A stretch of 64,000 bases of DNA from NCBI RefSeq assembly GCF_000252995.1, contig NC_015761.1, positions 1,364,001 to 1,428,000 of the forward strand, written 5' to 3'. The DNA is from Salmonella bongori NCTC 12419 (GTDB lineage: Bacteria; Pseudomonadota; Gammaproteobacteria; Enterobacterales; Enterobacteriaceae). The notes under the pieces were generated by a model. That model was not told the origin of the DNA, did not search any database, and saw only the letters and a program-made list of their open reading frames with translations. A program made the position numbers and the translations under genes. The first letter of the stretch is position 1. Every line of letters begins with the position of its first letter. Of the stretch, positions 8,069 to 16,642 are shown piece after piece.

Positions 8069-9217
8069 TTAGCGAGGAACGCGCAGACCGTTTTCAACGC
8101 CGCGCGTAAATACGACCTGCCAAAGCTGGATATCGCGCGCGCGAAACGCGCCAGCGCAGGCGTTGAGGTAATAGCTGAACATACGTTTGAAGCGCTCGTT
8201 ATAATTGCCTGCAATTTCCGGCCAGGCATTGATAAAACGCTCGTGCCACGCCATCAGGGTGGTATCGTAGTCGGCGCCAAAGTTATGCCAGTCTTCCATC
8301 ACAAAATGGGGTTCGCTGGCCTCGGCGATTTGACGTACAGACGGTAAGCAACCATTGGGGAAAATATACTTATTTATCCACGGATCGACATTATGATCGG
8401 TTTTTTTAGAACCAATAGTATGGAGTAAGAAAAGGCCGTCCGGTTTTAAATTTTTGTCTACGACCTCAAAATAGGTGTTGTAGTTTTTCGGCCCGACATG
8501 TTCGAACATCCCGACGGAGACGATACGGTCAAACTGCTCGTGAAGGTCGCGGTAATCTTGCAGGAGAATGGAAACATCTAATCCTTCACAACGCGTTTGC
8601 GCCATTTTTTGCTGTTCAGCGGAGATGGTTACGCCCACTACGCTAACGCCGTACTGAGTCGCCATATATTGCGACAGGCCGCCCCAACCACAACCGATAT
8701 CCAGTACGCGCATTCCCGGCTGAAGCTGAAGTTTTTCACAAATTAATTTCAACTTAGCTTTCTGTGCGGCTTCAAGCGTATCGGCATCTTTCCAGTAAGC
8801 GCAGGAATATTGCATATACGGATCGAGCATACGGGAAAAAAGGTCATTACCAAGATCATAATGCTCTTTGCCGACTATCCAGGCGCGTTTTTTACTTTGC
8901 AGATTAACCAGACGTGCGCCGAGGATGCGGAGCGTATCTTTAAGATGGTGGGGGAGTTGATTTTCAAGGCCGGCACGTAAAACTTTGCTGAAAAAAATAT
9001 CCAGCCGCTCGCATTCCCACCAGCCATCCATATAACTCTCGCCTAACCCCAACGATCCTTCCTGCAGGACACGCTTAAAAAAATCAGGATTTTTTACACG
9101 AATGTCAGACGGGGCGGAACCATTAATTGTAATATCCGCATGACTTAACAATTCGTTGGCGATTCTGTACCAGTTATCATCCGGTACGCTGACTTCTTCT
9201 ATACATGATGAACTCAT
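8069..9217 (-). CDS. cfa: Cyclopropane-fatty-acyl-phospholipid synthase
   Basis: 382 residues, full length. It adds a methylene group from S-adenosylmethionine to double bonds of membrane phospholipid acyl chains, mostly on entry into stationary phase, and protects against acid. The SAM-binding motif VLDIGCGWGGLSQYMA lies near residues 170-185, followed by GVTISAEQQ. An N-terminal lipid-binding domain (about 1-130) precedes it. The 289-base upstream gap fits the long leader described for the E. coli distal cfa promoter. Confidence 0.98.
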   Translation of the reverse strand: MSSSCIEEVSVPDDNWYRIANELLSHADITINGSAPSDIRVKNPDFFKRVLQEGSLGLGESYMDGWWECERLDIFFSKVLRAGLENQLPHHLKDTLRILGARLVNLQSKKRAWIVGKEHYDLGNDLFSRMLDPYMQYSCAYWKDADTLEAAQKAKLKLICEKLQLQPGMRVLDIGCGWGGLSQYMATQYGVSVVGVTISAEQQKMAQTRCEGLDVSILLQDYRDLHEQFDRIVSVGMFEHVGPKNYNTYFEVVDKNLKPDGLFLLHTIGSKKTDHNVDPWINKYIFPNGCLPSVRQIAEASEPHFVMEDWHNFGADYDTTLMAWHERFINAWPEIAGNYNERFKRMFSYYLNACAGAFRARDIQLWQVVFTRGVENGLRVPR

Positions 9218-9430
9218 AGTTTCTCCATCACTGGTCGGTGATCAGAACCTTAAAACAGCGTAGACGCTTTTTTGGCTTTGTGAGAAATCCCACGGACAAT
9301 TCCGTGAGCCAGTTATCCGACGTAGAACAGAGGAAGGGAGGAACCCTTGCCGAAAAGGCCATCCATGGTAAATCGGGAACGCTCCGGTTCCCGTTAATGC
9401 CTAATAATTATCGTAATATAAACAACCGGG
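9218..9430 (-). promoter_or_regulatory. Probable long cfa 5' leader
   Basis: There is no convincing gene in the 9218-9506 gap. In E. coli the distal sigma-70 promoter of cfa gives a leader of about 210 nt that is the target of Hfq-dependent small RNAs such as RydC. The gap here is long enough to hold the same leader. The extent is inferred by analogy and no promoter was confirmed. Confidence 0.4.
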
Positions 9431-9506
9431 AATCAGTATAGGCCGCAATTTTTGATGATTCAACTGAAAATTGTTAGCGTGCTAATTACCAGGGGTTAAC
9501 AAAGCT

Positions 9507-10712
9507 TTAGTGAGACTCCTCGTGGGCGACGCTGGCACAAGGAGATCCGGCCTTATCACGTGCAGAATGAGACTGCATTTTGTAGCCCAACGCCGCCAGA
9601 ATGACGGTAGAAAGCATGACGCTGGTGGTGGTCAGCAACGGTGTGCTGATAAGCCAGGAGACCACCAGACTTGCCAGGAAACATAATCCCAGTTGCAGCG
9701 TATTTTGCAGCGCGGCAGCGCGCCCTGTCGCTTGCGGGAACGGGCGCAACGCCTGCGCGACGACGATAGGATAGATTGCACCGTTAGCAATCGCCATGAC
9801 GCAGAACGGGATCAGAATCTCTACCAGCGAGGCATTATTCAGGAAACCTGCGCCCCACGTGGCGATGACGCTTAACGCATACAGCCCCAGCAGCCACGGA
9901 AGGAGTTGGTTGCCCTGCCATTTTTGCAGCGCCGCGCGGCAACCATACCCGCCCACCAGAAAAGCGATGGTTTGCGGGACATAGCTCAGGCCAATCACTG
10001 CCGGACTGTACCCCATCTCGCTCAGAATGAATGGAGACCCCGTTAACCAGGCAAAAAAGCTGGCGGAACAGGCGGCATAAATCAGAACATTGCCGCGATA
10101 GGTTTTAGAGCGTAACAGGGTTGTGAAAGTGAGTTTATCCTGCCCCCCGGCACGCGCTTTGTCCGACGGCTTTAAGCGCAGGGCGGGCAACATCAAAATC
10201 AACGTAATGGCAAACAGCGTGGCGAAAATCGCCTGCCATGAGAAATGCGTCAGTATCCAGCTGCCCAGTAAGGGGGCCAGCGCCGGAGATAACCCTACCA
10301 ATGGCATGATCGTGGCGAAGATACGATTAATTTTTTGCGAGGGATAATAATCGGTCACCAGCGCTTGCCAGATAACCGTGGCTGCGCATACGCCGATTGC
10401 CTGCACAAAGCGTAACGCCAGCAATGCTGCCGCGCTATCCACCCACAGCATCCCCAGACTTCCCAGCGCGAAGATAGACAGCCCCAGCAGTAGAATCGGC
10501 TTACGGCCATAGCGGTCCGAAAGGGGCCCCCAGAGTAACTGCGCGACGGCAAATCCGGCTAAAAACAGGCTGAGACTGGCGCTGACGGCGGCAGCAGGCG
10601 TTTGTAAATCCGCCTGGATAGCGGCAAACGCAGGCAAGTACATGTCCGTTGCCAGAAAACCCAGCACGCTAAGACCGGCCAGCCAGACTAAAAAACCTTT
10701 TCCAGGTTGCAT
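9507..10712 (-). CDS. punC: Purine nucleoside MFS transporter PunC (YdhC)
   Basis: 401 residues with twelve hydrophobic segments and the major-facilitator loop motif GPLSDRYGRKPI near residues 62-73, as in the Bcr/CflA drug-resistance subfamily. The E. coli orthologue YdhC has been assigned to purine nucleoside uptake under control of the adjacent LysR regulator YdhB (PunR). The divergent arrangement with that regulator is kept here. The C-terminus is a short hydrophilic tail. A role in drug export cannot be excluded from sequence. Confidence 0.92.
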   Translation of the reverse strand: MQPGKGFLVWLAGLSVLGFLATDMYLPAFAAIQADLQTPAAAVSASLSLFLAGFAVAQLLWGPLSDRYGRKPILLLGLSIFALGSLGMLWVDSAAALLALRFVQAIGVCAATVIWQALVTDYYPSQKINRIFATIMPLVGLSPALAPLLGSWILTHFSWQAIFATLFAITLILMLPALRLKPSDKARAGGQDKLTFTTLLRSKTYRGNVLIYAACSASFFAWLTGSPFILSEMGYSPAVIGLSYVPQTIAFLVGGYGCRAALQKWQGNQLLPWLLGLYALSVIATWGAGFLNNASLVEILIPFCVMAIANGAIYPIVVAQALRPFPQATGRAAALQNTLQLGLCFLASLVVSWLISTPLLTTTSVMLSTVILAALGYKMQSHSARDKAGSPCASVAHEESH

Positions 10713-10765
10713 ATTTGTTTCTCTTTATTATCAAACAGACACTGCCGCAGAGTGTAGGGAGTGAA

Positions 10766-10787
10766 ATTAACGTTGTGAAACGTTAAT
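10766..10787. promoter_or_regulatory. Perfect inverted repeat, candidate PunR operator
   Basis: ATTAACGTT (10766-10774), spacer GTGA, then AACGTTAAT (10779-10787): a perfect 9-bp dyad in the centre of the divergent punC/punR gap. The dyad and its position are typical of a LysR-type autoregulatory site. Binding by PunR is inferred. Confidence 0.65.
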
Positions 10788-10824
10788 ATTTGTCCATTGG
10801 GTTCAAAATTTTTGCAGGCATATA

Positions 10825-11757
10825 ATGTGGTCCGAATATTCGCTTGAAGTGGTTGACGCCGTGGCGCGTAATGGAAGTTTTAGTGCGGCGGCGCAAGAGT
10901 TGCACCGTGTACCCTCAGCAGTCAGTTATACGGTTCGTCAGTTAGAGGAGTGGCTGGCTGTACCGCTTTTTGTACGACGTCATCGTGACGTCGAATTGAC
11001 CCCTGCCGGCGCCTGGTTTTTAAAAGAAGGGCGTTCTGTTATCAAAAAAATGCAGATCACACGCCAGCAGTGTCAGCAAATTGCTACTGGTTGGCGCGGG
11101 CAGTTGGCGATTGCGGTGGATAATATTGTCAGGCCGGAACGAACCCGCCAAATGATCGTCGATTTCTATCGCCATTTTGACGATGTGGAACTACTGGTCT
11201 TTCAGGAGGTATTTAACGGCGTCTGGGATGCGCTCTCCGACGGACGGGTGGAACTGGCCATTGGGGCGACGCAGGCAATTCCGGTCGGGGGACGTTACGC
11301 TTTTCGGGATATGGGAACCCTGAGCTGGAGCTGTGTAGTGGCACACGATCACCCGCTGGCGTCGATGCAGGGGCCATTAAGCGATGATACGTTACGCAAC
11401 TGGCCGTCGCTGGTCAGGGAAGATACTTCGCGAACCTTACCGAAACGAATTACCTGGCTGCTTGATAACCAAAAAAGGGTTGTTGTACCGGACTGGGAGT
11501 CATCAGCCACTTGTCTGTCGGCTGGTTTATGCGTAGGAATGGTGCCAACGCATTTTGCCCGTCAGTGGATAGACAGTGGCAAATGGGTAGCACTGACATT
11601 AGAGAATCCGTTTCCCGATGCAGCTTGTTGTGTGACGTGGCAACAAAATGAGGCATCGCCCGCGCTGTCCTGGCTACTGGACTATTTAGGCGATAGCGAA
11701 ACGTTGAATCGGGAGTGGCTACGGGAGCCAGAGGAGGCTCCCGACGGTGGGGATTAA
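10825..11757 (+). CDS. punR: LysR-type regulator PunR (YdhB)
   Basis: 310 residues. An N-terminal winged helix-turn-helix (about 1-60; GSFSAAAQELHRVPSAVSYT) is followed by a linker helix and a periplasmic-binding-protein-like effector domain (about 90-295). In E. coli, YdhB activates ydhC in response to purine nucleosides. The gene is divergent from punC and shares a candidate operator with it. Its stop overlaps the purR stop by four bases, tail to tail, with no terminator between them. Confidence 0.92.
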   Translation: MWSEYSLEVVDAVARNGSFSAAAQELHRVPSAVSYTVRQLEEWLAVPLFVRRHRDVELTPAGAWFLKEGRSVIKKMQITRQQCQQIATGWRGQLAIAVDNIVRPERTRQMIVDFYRHFDDVELLVFQEVFNGVWDALSDGRVELAIGATQAIPVGGRYAFRDMGTLSWSCVVAHDHPLASMQGPLSDDTLRNWPSLVREDTSRTLPKRITWLLDNQKRVVVPDWESSATCLSAGLCVGMVPTHFARQWIDSGKWVALTLENPFPDAACCVTWQQNEASPALSWLLDYLGDSETLNREWLREPEEAPDGGD

Positions 11758-12779
11758 CGCCGATAGTCGCGGAACGGACCGTCGGCGACTGAGCGACGCT
11801 CAACCAGACGCGGATGAACTTCAATAGACTGCGACTCTTCGCGTTTATTGACGATGCGATCCAGCAGCATATTGAAAGCAGTTTCGCCTAAAGAGTCTTT
11901 GGGCTGGTGAATTGTTGTCAACGCCGGCGTAAAGAATCGCGCGTTACGCACATTGTCATAACCAATCACCGAAACGTCCTGTGGTACGCGAAGGCCCATT
12001 TCATCCGCGGCGCACAGAGCGCCCATCGCCATAATATCGCCGCCACAGAAAACAGCGGTAGGGCGATGCGACTGCGATAAGATCTGCTGCATCGCATGGT
12101 AACCGGACTCCGGCTCGAAGTCGCCCTGGACGATCCAGTTATCCGGCACTTTGATCAACGCTTCTTCCATCGCCTTCATGAAGCCAGCCAGCCGCCCGGC
12201 GCCCGTGTTGCGCTCCAGCGGGCCGGGAATAACGCCGATATCACGGTGGCCGCGTTCAACCAGATAACGACCCGCCATATAACCGCCCTCAAAGGCGTTA
12301 TCAATAACCGTGTCGGTAAAATCCGCCTTCGCTTCACCCCAGTCCATCACGACCATCGGAATGTGGCGATACTCTTCCAGCATGGAGAGTAAAGGCTCCG
12401 GATACTCAGAACACATTACCAGTAGACCATCCACGCGCTTTTGCGCCATCATGGACAGATAGGCGCGCTGTTTTTCCAGATTATTCCAGGCATTACCCAG
12501 AATCAGCGTATAGCCTTTCTGGAAGCAGTTCTTTTCAACCGCCTCGATAATTTCTGCGAAATAGGCCGCTTCGCTGCTGGTCGCCAGTAAACCTATCGAT
12601 TTAGTGTGGTTAACCTTCAGGCTACGTGCGACAGCGCTGGGAGAGTAGTGCAGCTCTTTAATCGCCGCCCAGACCGCGTTACGCGTCTCTTCAGCAACAA
12701 AGCGTGTTTTGTTGATTACGTGTGATACAGTTGTAGTGGAAACGTTTGCTCGTTTCGCTACATCTTTAATTGTTGCCAT
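11754..12779 (-). CDS. purR: Purine repressor PurR
   Basis: 341 residues, LacI family, same length as E. coli PurR. The helix-turn-helix and hinge (MATIKDVAKRANVSTTTVSH at 1-20, hinge near 48-58) bind the pur operator when hypoxanthine or guanine occupies the C-terminal core (about 60-341). It represses de novo purine synthesis and itself. Two operators are readable, one in the leader and one inside the first codons. E. coli ydhP, which neighbours purR there, is missing here. Confidence 0.98.
   Translation of the reverse strand: MATIKDVAKRANVSTTTVSHVINKTRFVAEETRNAVWAAIKELHYSPSAVARSLKVNHTKSIGLLATSSEAAYFAEIIEAVEKNCFQKGYTLILGNAWNNLEKQRAYLSMMAQKRVDGLLVMCSEYPEPLLSMLEEYRHIPMVVMDWGEAKADFTDTVIDNAFEGGYMAGRYLVERGHRDIGVIPGPLERNTGAGRLAGFMKAMEEALIKVPDNWIVQGDFEPESGYHAMQQILSQSHRPTAVFCGGDIMAMGALCAADEMGLRVPQDVSVIGYDNVRNARFFTPALTTIHQPKDSLGETAFNMLLDRIVNKREESQSIEVHPRLVERRSVADGPFRDYRR
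12737..12752 (-). promoter_or_regulatory. PurR operator O2 inside purR
   Basis: TGGAAACGTTTGCTCG, a close match to the pur operator core (GNAAACGTTTNC), about codons 10-15 of purR. E. coli purR has a second autoregulatory operator in the same place. Confidence 0.8.
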
Positions 12780-12821
12780 TACATTTCACTCCAGACCCTT
12801 GCTAAGCTCCTGAGAAACGCC

Positions 12822-12837
12822 AGGTAAACGTTTGCCT
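12822..12837 (-). promoter_or_regulatory. PurR operator O1 upstream of purR
   Basis: AGGTAAACGTTTGCCT, a near-palindromic PurR box 43 bases upstream of the purR start codon, suited to autorepression. Confidence 0.88.
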
Positions 12838-13073
12838 ACACACACCCTAATCGCAACGTCAGGGTTGCGGCACGCCGGAAAACGACACGGAACGTCAGGA
12901 AGGGGTCAATGGCCGTTACGCTAATTCAGTAAGCCTGGAATTTTGTCTGATCTTGAGGAAAAGGGGAAGCGTTAAAAACAGTTATCAGTATAAAACGTGA
13001 GAGATTTTTGTGCGTGAATGTGCAAAAATGCGCTATATCACTTTTTGTGTGGGAATAAAAAGGAGAAAACTTG

Positions 13074-13163
13074 ATGAGTACCGACCTGAAATTTTCATTG
13101 ATCACGACGATTATTGCATTGGGCTTGATTGTCGCTGGTGGATTAACCGCCGCTCTGCACTGA
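13074..13163 (+). CDS. ynhF: Small membrane protein YnhF
   Basis: 29 residues (MSTDLKFSLITTIIALGLIV and nine more), almost the same as E. coli YnhF, a tiny inner-membrane protein with one transmembrane helix and no known function. A strong ribosome site (AGGAG) lies nine bases before the ATG. It lies between purR and sodB on the opposite strand to both. A stem GAGGGAG/CTCCCTC at 13179-13200 may end its transcript. Confidence 0.9.
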   Translation: MSTDLKFSLITTIIALGLIVAGGLTAALH

Positions 13164-13178
13164 TTTTCCTTCTCTTTT

Positions 13179-13200
13179 GAGGGAGCGCCTCGCCTCCCTC
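13179..13200 (+). terminator. Possible ynhF terminator
   Basis: Stem GAGGGAG (13179-13185) and CTCCCTC (13194-13200), 15 bases after the ynhF stop. There is no U-tract, so factor-independent termination is uncertain. From here to 13416 I see no gene. Confidence 0.5.
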
Positions 13201-13416
13201 GCACTGCCTCAATGTTATCTATATGGCAAAAATGTTTTGTTATTATGTAGCGGGCTATCCCGGAGGGAGGGGGGCAACGTCGGTGCGTTTGTTATCTGTA
13301 GAACATGTGAACGGACGTTGAGTGAGCGCAGGAGAGAAATATCGGCGTGATGGCGGCTGGCGTTTGTACCTCAGCCAGGAAATGTTCTGATCTGACGCCT
13401 CCTGCAAATGGTGCTC

Positions 13417-13444
13417 ATACGCAGAAGGCGAACCTTCTGCGTAT
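13417..13444 (-). terminator. sodB terminator
   Basis: Perfect 12-bp stem ATACGCAGAAGG/CCTTCTGCGTAT with loop CGAA, eight bases beyond the sodB stop. Confidence 0.8.
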
Positions 13445-13452
13445 TCTCAGAC

Positions 13453-14034
13453 TTATGCGGCGAGGTTTTTCGCGACAAACGCCCAATTAACCAGTGCCCA
13501 GAAATGTTCCAGATAGTTTGGACGGGCGTTGCGGTAGTCAATGTAATACGCGTGTTCCCACACATCAACCGTTAGCAGCGGAGTCGCATCCGTGGTCAGC
13601 GGCGTACCGGCATTAGAGGTTGAGACGATAGCCAGTTTGCCATCAGCGCCTTTTACCAGCCATGTCCATCCGGAACCAAAGTTTTTGATAGCGGCATCCG
13701 TGAACTGCGCTTTAAATTCCGCGAAGCTGCCAAAGGAATCCGCGATAGCATCAGCCAGTTTTCCGGCTGGCTCGCCGCCAGCGTTTGGCGCCAGGCAGTT
13801 CCAGTAGAACGTGTGGTTCCAGACCTGGGCTGCGTTATTAAAGATGCCGCCTTCAGAGGTACGAACGATCTCTTCCAGCGATTTGTCTTCAAACGCCGTG
13901 CCTTTGATCAAATTATTGAGATTGGTCACGTAAGTTTGATGATGTTTACCATAGTGATATTCCAGCGTCTCGGCAGAAATATGCGGTGCCAGAGCATCTT
14001 TGGCATACGGTAATGCAGGTAATTCGAACGACAT
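13453..14034 (-). CDS. sodB: Iron superoxide dismutase SodB
   Basis: 193 residues, E. coli length, starting MSFELPALPYAKDALAP. It dismutates superoxide in the cytoplasm with an iron centre bound by His27 (YHYGKHHQTYV), His74 (NHTFYWNC), Asp157 and His161 (DVWEHAYYIDYRN). The start at 14034 was chosen over an in-frame ATG at 14070 because of family length and the ribosome site GGAGAG. The leader keeps the region that the small RNA RyhB pairs with when iron is scarce. Confidence 0.98.
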   Translation of the reverse strand: MSFELPALPYAKDALAPHISAETLEYHYGKHHQTYVTNLNNLIKGTAFEDKSLEEIVRTSEGGIFNNAAQVWNHTFYWNCLAPNAGGEPAGKLADAIADSFGSFAEFKAQFTDAAIKNFGSGWTWLVKGADGKLAIVSTSNAGTPLTTDATPLLTVDVWEHAYYIDYRNARPNYLEHFWALVNWAFVAKNLAA

Positions 14035-14062
14035 TGCTTCTCTCCTTATTATTAAATTGCGC
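14030..14062 (-). promoter_or_regulatory. RyhB/Hfq target region of sodB mRNA
   Basis: The transcript reads AATTTAATAATAAGGAGAG and then GAAGCAATG across the ribosome site and start codon. This is very close to the E. coli sodB segment bound by Hfq and paired by RyhB. The regulation is inferred from that similarity. Confidence 0.65.
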
Positions 14063-14159
14063 ACGCACAATACCCCTGGTGCGCGTAGGGATAGGGTAGC
14101 AAATTGAGAGAAGACGCAAAAGGAGAAGTTATCCTGTCGTTAAACGACAGGATAAAATA

Positions 14160-14984
14160 TTAGCGAATTGTTTTAGGCGTCATCACCCGGCGGGCGCCGA
14201 CATAATGGCGCTGCCAGTAATCTTCGTTCAGTGAGGTGATCTGAATTTCCTGGCCGCTACGCGGAGACTGGATAAATTTACCGTTACCAACATAGACGCC
14301 AACGTGATCGGCGGTGCCGCGCCCCTGTGTACGGAAGAAAACCAGATCGCCGTTTTTCAATTCGCTACGCTCAATAGGCGCCGCGTCGCGCAGATGGTAC
14401 ATTTCGTTTGCCGTACGGGGAATACGGATCTTCACTAAATCCTTATAGGCATAGTAAACCAGGCCGCTGCAATCAAACCCTGTACGCGGCGAGGTGCCTC
14501 CCCAATGATACGGTTTACCGAGCTGATTCATCAGCTTGGACATCGCGGTCTTCGTCGCTTTTTGAACTTTGGCCCGATGCGCATCGGCAATGGAAAGCGG
14601 CAACGTTCCTTTCCCTTTCGCGCAGTTCGGCTTACGGCCTTTACGCGTCGTGCATTTTTCTGTCACATTGAGGTCAGCGATAGACGTTGGCGCGGTTCTG
14701 CTCCGGCGGTGCGTCGTATGACGAGATTGCGTGAAGGCGACGGTACGTTTAGGGGAGGAGGTGGACGTGGAATGGCTATTTTTTGCTGTTTTTCTTACTG
14801 TTTTCTTGCCGGTTTTGCTGGTCTTATGGGTCGCTACGCTTTTCTTTTTATCTGCCGTTTTAGTGATATGAGAAACAGCAGTTGTCGCTTTGGCTTGCCT
14901 GGAAGCATGAGCCATTGGCGTAAAGGGGAGAGTAGTAAAAAGTAAAGCACAGAGCGTGATCGAGATTTTGTTTATCCGCGCCAC
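14160..14984 (-). CDS. mepH: Murein DD-endopeptidase MepH (NlpC/P60)
   Basis: 274 residues from the GTG at 14984, which matches the E. coli start (ARINKIS) and has GAGG upstream. An upstream in-frame ATG would add 11 residues. Signal peptide about 1-27 (ending MAHA), then a Lys/Thr/Ser-rich low-complexity linker (about 30-135). The C-terminal NlpC/P60 domain has Cys in FDCSGLVYYAYKD and His in TADHVGVYVG. The enzyme cuts D-Ala-mDap cross-links in the periplasm so that peptidoglycan can grow. The linker differs most from E. coli. Confidence 0.95.
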   Translation of the reverse strand: MARINKISITLCALLFTTLPFTPMAHASRQAKATTAVSHITKTADKKKSVATHKTSKTGKKTVRKTAKNSHSTSTSSPKRTVAFTQSRHTTHRRSRTAPTSIADLNVTEKCTTRKGRKPNCAKGKGTLPLSIADAHRAKVQKATKTAMSKLMNQLGKPYHWGGTSPRTGFDCSGLVYYAYKDLVKIRIPRTANEMYHLRDAAPIERSELKNGDLVFFRTQGRGTADHVGVYVGNGKFIQSPRSGQEIQITSLNEDYWQRHYVGARRVMTPKTIR

Positions 14985-15317
14985 TGAGCAATCCTCTGTT
15001 AAAAGGCAGGCAATCATGCCTGCGTATGATTTACAAAACCCAATAATTCTAATCTACAAAAGCACAGATTGGTAATTGCTTTTAGTATCCGAAGTTGTGT
15101 TTCGTTAACAGATGTAAAAAAATAGCAATTAATGCGAAATGTGGTCATGTTATCAACACATCCCTGCGCGTTAACTGGTTAAAAGATATTTAGAATGCAA
15201 CTTATTCCTGCAGACGGTAAAATAATAAGGCATGATGAAAAATGTTATTTTCCGAGGCCAGCCTGCCCGTTACAATGACAGGCTTCTGCCGTAAAAGAAG
15301 TTTAAGGAAGCGAGACA
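14985..15317. other. Divergent mepH/grxD intergenic region
   Basis: This 333-base gap separates mepH (minus) and grxD (plus) and must hold both promoters. It is AT-rich. I see no gene. A short stem GCCTG/CAGGC lies near 15260-15285 in the grxD leader; its role is unclear. Confidence 0.5.
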
Positions 15318-15665
15318 ATGAGCACCACTATTGAAAAAATCCAGCGCCAGATCGCTGAAAACCCGATTCTCCTGTATATGAAAGGTTCACCGAAACTGCC
15401 AAGCTGTGGTTTCTCTGCTCAGGCTGTTCAGGCGCTTTCAGCCTGTGGCGAACGTTTTGCCTATGTTGATATCCTGCAAAACCCGGATATTCGCGCGGAG
15501 TTGCCGAAATACGCTAACTGGCCAACATTCCCACAGCTGTGGGTGGATGGTGAACTGGTCGGCGGGTGTGATATTGTGATTGAAATGTATCAGCGCGGCG
15601 AGTTGCAGCAACTGATTAAAGACACTGCGGCAAAATATAAGACTCAGGAGCCGGACGCAGAATAA
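15318..15665 (+). CDS. grxD: Monothiol glutaredoxin GrxD
   Basis: 115 residues. The single-cysteine active site CGFS (about residues 30-33) binds a [2Fe-2S] cluster with glutathione. The family, working with BolA, handles iron-sulfur cluster delivery and iron sensing in the cytoplasm. The WPTFPQLWVDGELVGGCD segment forms the glutathione-binding part of the thioredoxin fold. GGAAG lies ahead of the ATG. A REP cluster and a clear terminator follow. Confidence 0.97.
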   Translation: MSTTIEKIQRQIAENPILLYMKGSPKLPSCGFSAQAVQALSACGERFAYVDILQNPDIRAELPKYANWPTFPQLWVDGELVGGCDIVIEMYQRGELQQLIKDTAAKYKTQEPDAE

Positions 15666-15720
15666 TCTGCGGACAGGGAAAGCGATCTGCTAAGGTCGCC
15701 TGAGTCTGAAGATAAACTCA

Positions 15721-15819
15721 TGCCTACTGGCGCTTCGCTTATCAGACCTGCGGGATTTCTCACTCGCTGGAGTTGTTGTTAACAATAGGCCAGATAAGGC
15801 ATTTATGCCGCCATCCGGC
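15721..15819. repeat. REP pair (BIME-like) after grxD
   Basis: Two REP-type units in the gap: GCCTACTGG...CTTATCAGACCTG (15722-15750) and GGCCAGATAAGGC...GCCATCCGGC (15788-15819). They lie after a coding gene and before its terminator, the usual place for such elements. Confidence 0.7.
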
Positions 15820-15848
15820 AAAATGAATCCGGGGCTGTCAGCCATCTA

Positions 15849-15875
15849 AAGCGACCTGTTAAGGTCGCTTTTTTT
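15849..15875 (+). terminator. Rho-independent terminator after grxD
   Basis: Stem AAGCGACC/GGTCGCTT with loop TGTTAA, followed directly by a T-tract. A-tracts on the other side let it also serve rnt on the minus strand. Confidence 0.85.
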
Positions 15876-15894
15876 ACCGACATAAGGATTAATG

Positions 15895-16542
15895 TTATTT
15901 GTCTGTCGGCAAGGGTAACGGCCAGCCGCCCAGACGCTTCCAGCGATTGACGATTTCACAAAACAGTACCGCCGTGCGCTCGGTATCATACAGTGCGGAG
16001 TGGGCCTTTTCGCCGTCAAACTCCATACCTGCCGCCAGGCACGCTTTTGATAACACAGTTTGACCAAGCGCCAGCCCACTCAATGCTGCAGTATCAAAAG
16101 TGACGAAGGGATGAAAGGGGTTACGTTTCAGTGAGGCGCGATCTGCGGCGGCCATCATAAAACTGTGATCAAAGGTGGCGTTATGGGCGACCATAATAGC
16201 GCGGTTACACCCGCTCTCTTTAATACCCTTACGCACCATTTTGAAAATAGCATGTAGGGCCTCATATTCGCTCACCGCGCCCCTCAGGGGATTAGAAGGA
16301 TCAATACCGTTAAAGGCGAGCGCTTCTGGTTGAAGATTGGCTCCAGCGAAGGGCTCAACATGGAAATGCAGCGTCATATCCGGCATTAGCCAGCCTTGTT
16401 CGTCCATTTTCAGCGTGATGGCCGCGATTTCGAGCAGAGCATCGGTTTTTGCGTTAAATCCCGCTGTTTCAACGTCTATGACGACAGGATAAAAACCACG
16501 AAAACGGTCGCACAGACCGGAAAGTTGAGCGTTATCGGACAT
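15895..16542 (-). CDS. rnt: Ribonuclease T
   Basis: 215 residues, E. coli length. It is a DEDD-family 3'-5' exoribonuclease that trims tRNA and 5S/23S rRNA 3' ends and acts as a homodimer. DEDD residues are in VIDVETAGF (about 22-30), in the MVAHNATFDHSFM segment, and in AHSALYDTERTA near 180-190 with the general-base His. It is transcribed toward grxD and is separated from gloA by about 100 bases, in the same direction as gloA. Confidence 0.97.
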   Translation of the reverse strand: MSDNAQLSGLCDRFRGFYPVVIDVETAGFNAKTDALLEIAAITLKMDEQGWLMPDMTLHFHVEPFAGANLQPEALAFNGIDPSNPLRGAVSEYEALHAIFKMVRKGIKESGCNRAIMVAHNATFDHSFMMAAADRASLKRNPFHPFVTFDTAALSGLALGQTVLSKACLAAGMEFDGEKAHSALYDTERTAVLFCEIVNRWKRLGGWPLPLPTDK

Positions 16543-16642
16543 CTGAGTCTCTTAATACGAAAAAATGCAGCGCGTATTATGGCAAATTTTACGCCGGGAT
16601 GCAGTAAAACAACGGGCGCCGTGACCGGCGCCCGGCGGGAGA

